A stretch of DNA of 64,000 nucleotides. It comes from Candidatus Limimonas egerieequi. Its GTDB lineage: Bacteria > Bacillota > Clostridia > Oscillospirales > Acutalibacteraceae. Positions 1 through 9,389 of this stretch are shown here, piece by piece. The translations under genes and the position numbers were made by a program. The notes beneath the pieces were generated by a model. That model had not been told where the DNA came from, ran no database searches, and saw nothing but the letters and a program-made list of their open reading frames with translations. The stretch covers positions 62,001-126,000 of the forward strand of contig JAGHVH010000010.1 of the NCBI GenBank assembly GCA_018064455.1, read 5' to 3'. Numbering within the stretch: the stretch's first letter is position 1; each line of letters begins with the position of its first letter.

Positions 1-22
1 TTAATGCGAAAGGATAAACACA

Positions 23-763
23 ATGCGAGGAGATTTAAACGATCAGTTCCAACGCGCACAGACCGCTATGGACGACGATAATTCTCAAAAGATAATTATC
101 GGTGTGGCTGCATTTATGGCCTTTGCTTTTATAGCAATGGTTGTTGCTGGAATTGTATTTTTTGTAAAAACTGTTGATAAGTTTGTTGAGGCAGAGCCAG
201 AGACGCATATCAATCGTGAGATTGTAACTCAGATGGACAGGCTCAATGATCAACTCTTTAATGGCGGTACAGGTTCAAGTTTATCAGGGGAGGGTCAATC
301 AACTTCTACCTTCCAATACGGTACTGTTGATGGTACAAGTTACTACAGTGAGCTCTCTGGTATTTCATTTAGAGCACCTTCTGATTGGAACTTTACAAGT
401 TATGCAGAAAACCTTGCTCCAACATCGCCAAAGGATTTGACTGCTTCAAGTGGCAATATGGCATCAAGTGTCATCATTCAGTATGAGAACATGAAGATGT
501 ATGGCTACAAGAGCATCGATGATGCTATTGCCTCTGTTACCAAGATTGCACAGGGTCAAAACAATCAGATTGTTGACAAGAACGCCAAGACAAAATGGGG
601 CGGAAACAAGTTCGAGGGCATTATTTACAAGAAGGAATTTGTTTCAGGCTATCCAACTTACTATGAGGTTGTATGTACCCAAATAGGTGATTATTGCCTC
701 AAGATAACTCTTTCGGCAAGTTCTGATTCTGATCTTTCAGTCCTTAGAAGTTACTTCAATTAA
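23..763 (+). CDS. hypothetical protein with one N-terminal TM segment and an extracytoplasmic domain
   Basis: 246-aa ORF; hydrophobic segment IIIGVAAFMAFAFIAMVVAGIVFFV; followed by a terminator. Confidence 0.65.
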   Translation: MRGDLNDQFQRAQTAMDDDNSQKIIIGVAAFMAFAFIAMVVAGIVFFVKTVDKFVEAEPETHINREIVTQMDRLNDQLFNGGTGSSLSGEGQSTSTFQYGTVDGTSYYSELSGISFRAPSDWNFTSYAENLAPTSPKDLTASSGNMASSVIIQYENMKMYGYKSIDDAIASVTKIAQGQNNQIVDKNAKTKWGGNKFEGIIYKKEFVSGYPTYYEVVCTQIGDYCLKITLSASSDSDLSVLRSYFN

Positions 764-766
764 TTG

Positions 767-804
767 AAGACCTCCGAGTGAATTATCACTCGGAGGTCTT
801 TTTT
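767..804. terminator. intrinsic terminator
   Basis: AAGACCTCCGAGTG..CACTCGGAGGTCTTTTTT. Confidence 0.8.
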
Positions 805-1393
805 AATCTTCATCTTTTGATTTCTTTTTCTTTTCCACTGGTTCTTCGCTTTTGAGGCTCTTGAAAATAGTGTCCGCAACGATAATGCCAGAGTTTGAAA
901 GGGCGGTGGCACGAGTTGCGATTATAGCACGACGGGCGCGCTCGTCGTCACTTGAAACGACAGAGATTTCCTTAAGCCTGTCTGCTGCTGCAATAAAGCT
1001 CTGCTCATAAGTCTCGATAAATGTATCAAGTAGCTCATTTATAGGCATAATCTCAAGCATAGACTTGATAAATGTATCGATAACTGGAATAGGAAGTGAC
1101 TGCTTCATAATGCAGATGATAATAAGGTGAGCTATGTGCTCCTTGCCATACTTCTTTTTAACAGGAGCAGGCATATATTCCTTTTTAACATAGTTGTTGA
1201 CCATAGACGATGTAATGATGGAGTCTTCATCTGAGCCTGTCGCTTTATCAAGATTTGCGCGACAGAGGTACTTGTCCATCAAAACAAGTACTTGGTCCAT
1301 ATAGAGGTCAAGTTCAGGAAGGTCGTTCCAACGTGGGAACTTGACGTCTGTAAGATTATCAAATACTGAATTTATATCAAAGTTTTCATTCAT
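803..1393 (-). CDS. DUF1836-like protein
   Basis: ORF; FPRWNDLPELDLYMDQV..SSMVNNYVKK pattern; start chosen among several ATGs. Confidence 0.6.
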   Translation of the reverse strand: MNENFDINSVFDNLTDVKFPRWNDLPELDLYMDQVLVLMDKYLCRANLDKATGSDEDSIITSSMVNNYVKKEYMPAPVKKKYGKEHIAHLIIICIMKQSLPIPVIDTFIKSMLEIMPINELLDTFIETYEQSFIAAADRLKEISVVSSDDERARRAIIATRATALSNSGIIVADTIFKSLKSEEPVEKKKKSKDED

Positions 1394-1537
1394 AAAATCA
1401 CCCAAAGACATTTTAACAGAGTGCAATCTAGTTTTCAATACGAGATTATCTATTTCAAGTGTTTTTTGCTTGTTTATGTCATATAAATATAGTAAAATGT
1501 ATGTGTTGTTATGCTAAATATAAAGGAGGCATCGGGT

Positions 1538-2344
1538 ATGTCAGAAGACAATAAAGCTTTTGATGTTGAATCAAAGGAACTTATCCCTGTTGAAACAACA
1601 CCAGTCCCAATTGGTCCACAGAAGACCAAAAAAGAAAAACGCGAAGAGAAACGCCGCGTTGGCAAGGTAATGTCAACTGGAGCATTTCTTGCTACATTCC
1701 TTTTACTTTTAATCCCTGGCGTTAATATTTTGCTCATCATACTTTGGGCTATTGGCGCTGCAAAGAATCGCAATAAAGTTAACCTTTCACGTGGCCTTAT
1801 CATTTTCTTCCTTATAGAAGTGCTTTTAACACTCGTAATTTTGGGCGTAGGCTACATAGTTGCTGATCAAAAATCTGATACAGTCCTTAAGTACCTTGAT
1901 AACAAATCAGGTGGTGTAATCTCTTACTTTGAGATTAAGGACTATAAGGATTTCAAAAAACTTTCAAAACTCTCTGATTACCTTGTTGAAAAGGAAAAGC
2001 CAGAGGAGAAAGAGCCGGTTGAGGAAGAAGAGGAAGTTGTAATTCCAAAGACATGCTATGCATACAATCCAGTAGGCATCGAGTCATTGGAGGACTTTGA
2101 AGCACTCTTTGAGGCTCAGTTTGCAGAGCCTTCTGAGGATGTCGATGAGGAAGAGATGGAGCAACCACTCTTTGAACTTTTAGAGGCTGCTAACGTTGAT
2201 GTAGAAAACTCAGAGTACATCTATATCATCCTTGATAACAAAAAAGAATCTAGCGTAATCATGTTTAATAAGGCTGGCCAGTTCCAGTCATTCCCAACAT
2301 CCTCACTTTCAGAGGCTTACGCATATGTAGGAGGTGCTAAATAA
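1538..2344 (+). CDS. hypothetical membrane protein with acidic C-terminal region
   Basis: GGAGG RBS upstream of ATG 1538; two TM segments; overlaps next gene. Confidence 0.65.
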   Translation: MSEDNKAFDVESKELIPVETTPVPIGPQKTKKEKREEKRRVGKVMSTGAFLATFLLLLIPGVNILLIILWAIGAAKNRNKVNLSRGLIIFFLIEVLLTLVILGVGYIVADQKSDTVLKYLDNKSGGVISYFEIKDYKDFKKLSKLSDYLVEKEKPEEKEPVEEEEEVVIPKTCYAYNPVGIESLEDFEALFEAQFAEPSEDVDEEEMEQPLFELLEAANVDVENSEYIYIILDNKKESSVIMFNKAGQFQSFPTSSLSEAYAYVGGAK

Positions 2345-3057
2345 TGGCTAAGAAGAAAACTGAAATTATTAATGAAGAAATAGTTGAAACTCCAGCTGTA
2401 GAGGAAGCACCTAAGAAAAAACGTGGTCGTCCAAGAAAGAATCCAGAACTCTCTAATGAGATAAAGGAAACAGCTGATAAGGTTGTAGAAGAAATAAAAG
2501 AAACAGCCGATGATGTTAAAGAAACTGCACAGGAGGCTGCTGAGGAAACTAAGTCAAAAGCGCAGGTCGCAGATCAAAAGCTTCCTGTGGATGGTTTTGA
2601 TCGTCGCGATAAGTCGGAAGCTTCGGTTGAAGCTGACCAACCTTTGAAAACAAAGGCAGATGTGTTCCAGGAGAAATGGAACTCAGCAAAGGATTTGACT
2701 GAGGAGTTTGAGAAAGAGGATATAGAAAAGAACAGCGCATATGCTGTACTTGGCTATTTTGGTATCCTTGTATTGATTCCAATTATCTTTGCTCCAAATT
2801 CAAAGTACGCTCGTTTCCATGCAAATCAAGCAGTAATTCTTTTCATTATGAATACTGTTTACTTGCTTGTTGCAGCAGGCGTTATCGCATTGCTTGCACT
2901 TGCTGGTAAGGTTGCTGCTATTATTGCAGGTCTTATCTTTGCATTGCTCTCACTTGTAATCTTTGTAATGTGGGCTAAGGGACTTTCAAATGCCGCAAGC
3001 GGCAGGGCAAAGAAACTTCCACTCATAGGTGAATATGAGATCATTGATGTAGATTAA
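2344..3057 (+). CDS. DUF4870/Tic20-like membrane protein with basic, Glu/Lys-rich N-terminus
   Basis: KKKRGRPRKNP motif; AYAVLGYFGILVLIPIIFAPNSKYARFHANQAVILF. Confidence 0.6.
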   Translation: MAKKKTEIINEEIVETPAVEEAPKKKRGRPRKNPELSNEIKETADKVVEEIKETADDVKETAQEAAEETKSKAQVADQKLPVDGFDRRDKSEASVEADQPLKTKADVFQEKWNSAKDLTEEFEKEDIEKNSAYAVLGYFGILVLIPIIFAPNSKYARFHANQAVILFIMNTVYLLVAAGVIALLALAGKVAAIIAGLIFALLSLVIFVMWAKGLSNAASGRAKKLPLIGEYEIIDVD

Positions 3058-3101
3058 ATAAAAAAGTAACGCACTGTATGGTTTTCATACAGTGCGTTTT
3101 T

Positions 3102-3632
3102 TTATTTCTTAAGTGATCTTATATATTTGAAGGTTTTTTCTTCGCCCTCGTTTGCGAGCATTGTGAGGAGCTCCTCAAGGAGTTTCCTTGTGTTTGGATG
3201 CATGGTCACGCGATAGTCGTGAGCGTTGAAGTAATTAAGTGGAATAGAATCGTTATAATTCTTGCCGTTATATACTTTGCTCGCTGCAACGCGGTCACAG
3301 AACATCTCAATTACATATTTTAAAGGCATCTCAACTGGTTGGATGGTGAGTGTTGCATCATCATTGTCAAACCAGTATTCATAGTGATGTTTACTGCGGC
3401 CTTTGTGGTGCAACCAGGCAGAGGAGTAGCCGCGAGCTTTGCGCTCGGCGACGTTTGGACTCCTCGTGCCCTGGTAATATTTCGCGCCGACAAGGAATTC
3501 GTAAGGTGAATACTTTGAAAGGTCGTGCAGCAACCCCTGCACAGGTATGCCGGCGCGGAAGCAGTTGAACATAACTATGTGTCTGTGCTTTGTAATTGTT
3601 TTAAAGTGTTTCCATGCATTTACTATATACAC
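3102..3632 (-). CDS. DUF5662-like protein
   Basis: GLLHDLSKYSPYEFLVGAKYYQG..AWLHHKGRSKHHYEYW. Confidence 0.7.
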   Translation of the reverse strand: MYIVNAWKHFKTITKHRHIVMFNCFRAGIPVQGLLHDLSKYSPYEFLVGAKYYQGTRSPNVAERKARGYSSAWLHHKGRSKHHYEYWFDNDDATLTIQPVEMPLKYVIEMFCDRVAASKVYNGKNYNDSIPLNYFNAHDYRVTMHPNTRKLLEELLTMLANEGEEKTFKYIRSLKK

Positions 3633-3651
3633 ATTAAAACCTTCTTCTTAA

Positions 3652-4710
3652 TTATCCGTTAGTCTGTGGATTTTGCATATCTATTACTTTGTAGCTTTCG
3701 CCGTTCTTGAGAACGTATACTATCTTATCAAAGTTGTCTGGATATGTTGTATTAGCAAGGATGAGTGTGTGCTTGAATGATACACGGCAGCTATAGAGGC
3801 TGTCAGAGTACTTCATAAGTGAGCCAACCTTCATATCGTCGTTCTTGTAACCGTTGTGGTTTTTAACGAACTGGATGAGGGTGGAGGCAACGTTCTTATA
3901 GAATGGTGTGCTTGTGTCTGTGTACTTTGCAAGTTCACCAAGTGAACCATCCTTTTGCATGTATGCGGCATAAGCAACAGCAGCATTCTGCGCGGTATCT
4001 TGAACAGCCTTTGCTACAGTCTTGTTAATTGTCTGTGCAACGCTGTATGTGCCACCATTTGCTGTAACCTCAACTTCTTTGCCGTTGTCTTTTGCAACGA
4101 CTTCTTGAGCCTCACAGAGCATTCCTTCAAGTGTGATTGTTTGAGGTGGTGTGAGAGTCTTTGCATCAACCTTTGGAAGCTCTGGAAGTTTACCGTCAAC
4201 TCTCAAGTCATCTGCAATTTCATTACCGTTGATTGTTACTTCAGTGTTCTTGTAAACGTTGATAACGATTGTTTTTAAAAGGTTCTTGGATACTTCAATA
4301 CTATCAACATCATAGCCTTTGCCAATCTTGTGCTTCTTGAGGAAGACGTTAAGAACTTTTACATCATCAGCTTTTATGATGTAAGCATCGTCAATTCCTT
4401 CTGGCTTGAGTGAACTGTGAGAAATTGTAATTTTCTTGCCATCGATACTGTCGTGGAGGAGAGAGTAGAAGTGTTCTTCTGTCTCATACTCTGAAAGTTC
4501 GATGTCATAGTCCTTTTTGAGCTTATCGTACTTTCCTGGTTTTACATACTCTGAAATTAATGAATTCACTATAGTTGTTGGCTGTGACTGTTCATATGAG
4601 CGGAGCCAACCAAAGAGAAAAATAGCACCAACAATTAAAGCGATAAAGAAAATGATAATAACAGAGAAGTAAATGGTATAGAATTTAGATCTTTTTTTCT
4701 TAGTACTCAT
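3652..4710 (-). CDS. hypothetical membrane-anchored protein
   Basis: 352-aa ORF with N-terminal TM; abuts next gene. Confidence 0.6.
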   Translation of the reverse strand: MSTKKKRSKFYTIYFSVIIIFFIALIVGAIFLFGWLRSYEQSQPTTIVNSLISEYVKPGKYDKLKKDYDIELSEYETEEHFYSLLHDSIDGKKITISHSSLKPEGIDDAYIIKADDVKVLNVFLKKHKIGKGYDVDSIEVSKNLLKTIVINVYKNTEVTINGNEIADDLRVDGKLPELPKVDAKTLTPPQTITLEGMLCEAQEVVAKDNGKEVEVTANGGTYSVAQTINKTVAKAVQDTAQNAAVAYAAYMQKDGSLGELAKYTDTSTPFYKNVASTLIQFVKNHNGYKNDDMKVGSLMKYSDSLYSCRVSFKHTLILANTTYPDNFDKIVYVLKNGESYKVIDMQNPQTNG

Positions 4711-4712
4711 AA

Positions 4713-5963
4713 TTATTCTCCTGTTACGATGAAGTATGTTGGTATTCTACGTGGGTTAGTGAATGCTTTGTACTTGTTAACAAGACCTTTTGCTTGATAT
4801 TCATCAAGACCTGACTTGTCGATATTATAGACATCGAAGTAGTTCCTGTAATAGAGCATACTTGATGAGCCACCGTCAAGTGAACCGGCTGCAACAGCAC
4901 CGTATTCAACCATGAGGTCAATCATATCGTTTCTTGTTGCGCCAACGCTATCTGTTGAACGACCGTCAGTAACAATCATAATTACTGTACCGTCCTTGCG
5001 CTGACCAATAGCGGTCTTTTGCGCAATACCAAGGTTGTCGTTTGCGTAGTTGAGTTTAACATCGTCGCCGTCACGCTCGATGATGACGTTGCCTGTCATA
5101 AAGCAGCAACCGTCACGTACGCCGAGCTCTTCTGCTTTTTTCTGTGTTAAACCTTCACGTACAACAAGTTTGTTATCCTTGTCAAAACCGATGAATGTAC
5201 GGTCTGTACCTGATTGCCATACACATTTACCGTCAGAATAGGTGATACCCATTGGGGTAGCACCAGTACCTGATCCGCCTGGATCTGAGAATTCACCAGC
5301 GTTGATAGCGGCTACGCAGTTGTATTTTGCAGCCATGTCAAAGATGCGCATTCCCTCAGTTGCAGTAGCAAAGTTGTCAGATGAAACACCAAGTTTAACA
5401 CGGGATGGGTCCTTGATGAGGAGGATGTATGCTTTGAAGTTTGCTTCCTGACGGAAGATAAGTTTCATACCATCTTTGGCATCAGCCCATTCGTTTTCAG
5501 ACTCGTCAACAACGATGTCGTCAACGCTAACTGTGTCTGTGTCAATTGCCTTTGATGCTGCTTCAATAGCTGCAATCTCATCCTTTGACATAAAGAGTCC
5601 TGGAACCCATTTTGTTGCGCTTGCCTGCTTTGCAGATAATACGCAGATGTTTCTAACTGTTGGGCTTGGACCATAGACAATGATGAGGCAAGCAGTTGCT
5701 ACTGTGATGACTATCATTAATATGAAGGTCAAAATGCAAAGGAAGAAACGTCCGACATAATTTGGCTTTTTTGCCTTTGCGGTTGTAGGCTTTTCCTGCT
5801 TTGGCTTCTTTTGCTTTTTAGGTTTCTCTATTACTGGCTCTTCGTCATAGTCATTTTCATCGTCTGCATAATAAGAAACCTGTTGCTTTTGAGGTACACG
5901 CTTTTCTGGAACGTAGTCATCCTCATCGACGAGATACTTTTGATAATCGTCTAAATTACTCAT
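4713..5963 (-). CDS. phosphodiester glycosidase (NAGPA-like) family protein
   Basis: AAINAGEFSDPGGSGTGATPMGITYSDGK...GSLDGGSSSMLYY; N-terminal TM. Confidence 0.75.
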   Translation of the reverse strand: MSNLDDYQKYLVDEDDYVPEKRVPQKQQVSYYADDENDYDEEPVIEKPKKQKKPKQEKPTTAKAKKPNYVGRFFLCILTFILMIVITVATACLIIVYGPSPTVRNICVLSAKQASATKWVPGLFMSKDEIAAIEAASKAIDTDTVSVDDIVVDESENEWADAKDGMKLIFRQEANFKAYILLIKDPSRVKLGVSSDNFATATEGMRIFDMAAKYNCVAAINAGEFSDPGGSGTGATPMGITYSDGKCVWQSGTDRTFIGFDKDNKLVVREGLTQKKAEELGVRDGCCFMTGNVIIERDGDDVKLNYANDNLGIAQKTAIGQRKDGTVIMIVTDGRSTDSVGATRNDMIDLMVEYGAVAAGSLDGGSSSMLYYRNYFDVYNIDKSGLDEYQAKGLVNKYKAFTNPRRIPTYFIVTGE

Positions 5964-7071
5964 CGTTTTCATCCTCACTATCTTTAATGGAGTCATTGCT
6001 TGCAGGTGCTGATGTGAAAACCCATACGCGCTGAACACGGTAGTTTACAAGGAAGATTATCGCATCGACAATAATCTTGATTAAGGTTTCAATCGCTGCA
6101 AGTTTTGGCAAGAAGTAAACAATCAGTGTTACAAGACTTGCCGAGATACACATCTGTGGAATAGCTAGTGCGTAATACTTAATAAGTGTGTGATCTTTTT
6201 TCTTCTCTTCTGGGTCTTCGTAGTCAAAGACTTTTCGCTTGTTCAAATTGTAATTGAGAAGGGAAGAGAAAAGTCGAGCGATGCCGGTTGCAAGGAAGGT
6301 CATTTGTGTGACTGGTAGGAACGCGAACACTTTGCAGAGCAAGTGGAAGAGCGCTACGTCAACGATAAATGAGATTGCCGAACTTGCAACGTAGGCAAGT
6401 ATAAATTTATAAACGAGGAATGAGTCCTGAACAGTTCTGAAATGGGACGCATGGTTCTCCTCGATATATACGGTTTGAATTGGTACTTCAAGTATCTCAA
6501 CGCCACGCTGCTTAAACTTAAGTAGCATATTTGTCTCGTATTCAAAGCGGTCACCTTCAATTGTGAGGAGGCTTGGAATAAGTGCTGTTGAGAAAGCTCT
6601 AAGGCCTGTTTGAGTATCGGATATCTTGATACCACAGAGCTTGTGGAATACGAAGAGGGTGATGTTGTTACCAATCTTGCTACGAAGTGGAACGTTGTCC
6701 TCTTTGAAGCAACGGGCGCCAAGAACAACGGCGTTCGTGTTATTGCCAAGCGCCTCGACGCACTTCTTTGCGTCCTCTGGCGCATGCTGGCCATCACCAT
6801 CAACTGTTACCATATATTTGATATTTTTAGTTGTTTCCTCAATATACTTAAACGCCGTCTTGAGTGCGGCGCCCTTGCCGAGATTAGTCTCGTGATGAAG
6901 GACAACTGTATCGTTTGCTTTTTCAGGAAAATATTGCTGATGTTCATCGTCGCTGCCGTCATCAACAATGATGAAGGCGCGAAATCCTGCTTCTTTGAGT
7001 CCAGCGATTGTTTCTTTTAAATGTTCGTCTGGATTGAGAGAAGGGATAATAACAACAGTGGATTTTAGCAT
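5956..7071 (-). CDS. glycosyltransferase family 2 fused to GtrA-like membrane domain
   Basis: VVIIPSLNPDEHLKETIAGL..VTVDGDGQH; C-terminal multi-TM region. Confidence 0.8.
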   Translation of the reverse strand: MLKSTVVIIPSLNPDEHLKETIAGLKEAGFRAFIIVDDGSDDEHQQYFPEKANDTVVLHHETNLGKGAALKTAFKYIEETTKNIKYMVTVDGDGQHAPEDAKKCVEALGNNTNAVVLGARCFKEDNVPLRSKIGNNITLFVFHKLCGIKISDTQTGLRAFSTALIPSLLTIEGDRFEYETNMLLKFKQRGVEILEVPIQTVYIEENHASHFRTVQDSFLVYKFILAYVASSAISFIVDVALFHLLCKVFAFLPVTQMTFLATGIARLFSSLLNYNLNKRKVFDYEDPEEKKKDHTLIKYYALAIPQMCISASLVTLIVYFLPKLAAIETLIKIIVDAIIFLVNYRVQRVWVFTSAPASNDSIKDSEDENDE

Positions 7072-7072
7072 A

Positions 7073-7978
7073 CTATTTCTCTTCCTTTTTTCTTTCAAGT
7101 TTTGAGATTACCTTAAGGATTGCTGACCCGAGGGATGTATTAGATACTGGTGGGTCCTCTTTCCAGTTGTGTCTTGTTGGAATCATTAGTTTTGCGAATT
7201 TATTTTCACCATGTGATTTGAGATATGGAATCAAGAATGCCAAGAAAACTAATACACCAAGTGTTGCAACAAGCATATCTTTCATTGTGTCGTAAATGCC
7301 AATATCAAGATATCCATTAATTGGTAACTCCTCCAAAGTACCGTCGGAGTGCTTGATTATTGTGCCAACAATGTCATCAACCTTGATTGGTATATTGCTG
7401 TGCGTATCATCGAGCATTACTGATTGGAAATGATCAACAACGTGGTCCTTTTGCATGTCCTTACCAAGACACTGGTCGGCAAAGAATTCGAAATACTCCC
7501 AAAGCATTCCAAAGAACAGGGTGGATGACACGGTGCTAAAGCAGAGGTATCCAGTTGAGAGTTTAAAGGTCTGATCCTCTTTGTTAAATACATTTACAAG
7601 TGAGAAACAGAAACCTGCGAATAGAAAACCATAGAGTGTGTGAAGCATGGTGTCCCAACCAGGGTATCTCGTGTAGAATGAGAATACTTCACCAAAAATG
7701 TTGGCACCACAAATGAATGCTAAAACAAATGATAAGAAGAGTGGTGGCAACTTAGTATTTGTGAACCTTTCAAAGTAAGGTGGGAGTAGGAACATTATGA
7801 GTGATAGGAAACACTGCCAGATATGTTCGTACTTGTGTGCCACAAATAAATAAATTATGAGAGCAATGATGCCAAGTCGAAGGATGGTATAAAGATAAAA
7901 TGGGACCTTATCCTTGCCATATTGCTCAGTCAACAATTTGTTAAAACCGAGTGCTTTATTCAAACAATACATCTCCAC
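7073..7978 (-). CDS. hypothetical multi-TM protein
   Basis: 301-aa ORF with repeated hydrophobic segments; WDTMLHTLYGFLFAGF. Confidence 0.55.
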   Translation of the reverse strand: MEMYCLNKALGFNKLLTEQYGKDKVPFYLYTILRLGIIALIIYLFVAHKYEHIWQCFLSLIMFLLPPYFERFTNTKLPPLFLSFVLAFICGANIFGEVFSFYTRYPGWDTMLHTLYGFLFAGFCFSLVNVFNKEDQTFKLSTGYLCFSTVSSTLFFGMLWEYFEFFADQCLGKDMQKDHVVDHFQSVMLDDTHSNIPIKVDDIVGTIIKHSDGTLEELPINGYLDIGIYDTMKDMLVATLGVLVFLAFLIPYLKSHGENKFAKLMIPTRHNWKEDPPVSNTSLGSAILKVISKLERKKEEK

Positions 7979-8161
7979 ATATATTATTAAATACTATAAA
8001 ATTATACTACATATTGTGGTTTAATACAATTACAATAATATTACATTTTACTTAAATATTATCGTCATTTTGCACAGTTTTGTTCATAAAATATTTCATT
8101 TTAAATTATACGTATATATGTTAAAATATAAGTGCTTTATTTCATAAAGGGAGGTAATTTT

Positions 8162-9334
8162 ATGAAAAAGACTAACGATTATCCTGTTATACTTGTTCAC
8201 GGATTCCTTTGCTGGGGTTCTGAGTCCAAGATTAACCAGTTTATGCCATGCTTCGGTATGTGGACTGGCAACGGCCGTGACGCCATCATGGAGGAGGGCG
8301 TTAAGTGTTTTACACCACACGTAGGTCCTTTCACAAGCATGTGGGACCGCGCTTGCATACTCTATGCTTATATTAAGGGCGGTCGTGTTGACTTTGGTAA
8401 GGTTCACTCTGAAAAAATGGGTCATGACCGCTATGGTGACACATTCCCAGGTTGTGTTCCAAATTGGGGCGAGCTTGACGAGGCTGGCAAGATTCAGAAG
8501 ATCAACCTCATCGGTCACAGCTTTGGTACACCAACAATACGTACTCTTATCCACCTTCTTGCAGAAGGCGATCCTGATGAAGTAGCAGGAACAGATCCAT
8601 CAGACCTTTCTGATCTCTTCAAGGGTGGCAAGGCTAAGTGGGTTCACTCTTGCGTAACTCTTGCTGGTACACATAACGGTGTAACACTTCCAGATGCAGG
8701 TCGTCCACTTGTTAAGCCTATGGCTACAATGCTTTACAAGATTGGTAACGCAACATCTGGCACATGGTTCTCAAGATTCTATGACTTCCGTCTTGAGTGG
8801 TTTGGCTTCACAAGCAAAGACAAACACATCACTCTTGAGGAAGGTAAAGAAAAGATTAAGCATCTTGTAAATCTCGAAGAAGACAACATCTACTACGAGC
8901 TTTCAACAACTGGTGCAAAGAAGTGCCTTGATAAGACTAAGGTTTATGATAACATCTATTACTTCTCATACTATGGCCGCAGAACAAGACGTAAGTTTGG
9001 TATTGAGTATCCATCAAAGGATATTTGGCTTCCACTTCGTCTCTTCAGCCCATTTGAGTGCCTCTATAGCGATGCTAATCACAAGGGCGAGTACTGGCAG
9101 GCTAACGATGGTATCGTTAACGTAGGTGCAGCTCATCATCCAGATGGTCAGCCATTCGTTGAGTGGGCTGATATCAAGAGCTTTGACCAGATTAAGCCAG
9201 GTATTTGGCATTCAATGCCAGTAGAGTGGAAAGACCATACATCTTACATGGGTGTTGGCGAAACTCACGAAGGTTATCAGAAGTTCTTTAAGGATATCCT
9301 TGATAGAATTACTGATCTTCCAGTAATCGAATAA
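8162..9334 (+). CDS. triacylglycerol lipase-like alpha/beta hydrolase
   Basis: PVILVHGFLCWG; NLIGHSFGTPT (GxSxG-type); GGGAGG RBS. Confidence 0.8.
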   Translation: MKKTNDYPVILVHGFLCWGSESKINQFMPCFGMWTGNGRDAIMEEGVKCFTPHVGPFTSMWDRACILYAYIKGGRVDFGKVHSEKMGHDRYGDTFPGCVPNWGELDEAGKIQKINLIGHSFGTPTIRTLIHLLAEGDPDEVAGTDPSDLSDLFKGGKAKWVHSCVTLAGTHNGVTLPDAGRPLVKPMATMLYKIGNATSGTWFSRFYDFRLEWFGFTSKDKHITLEEGKEKIKHLVNLEEDNIYYELSTTGAKKCLDKTKVYDNIYYFSYYGRRTRRKFGIEYPSKDIWLPLRLFSPFECLYSDANHKGEYWQANDGIVNVGAAHHPDGQPFVEWADIKSFDQIKPGIWHSMPVEWKDHTSYMGVGETHEGYQKFFKDILDRITDLPVIE

Positions 9335-9389
9335 TTTTTGATTTATTGACCGCTTGTGTTTTACAAGCGGTCAACTTTTAAGAGGATAT

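Noticed and set aside
6354-7020. Overlapping 149-, 136- and 89-aa ORFs inside the glycosyltransferase gene
   Set aside because: Alternative-frame or antisense shadows with low-complexity, cysteine/serine-rich translations.
8096-8554. Minus-strand 152-aa ORF opposite the lipase gene
   Set aside because: Shadow ORF overlapping a strong family-supported CDS; no RBS or family features.
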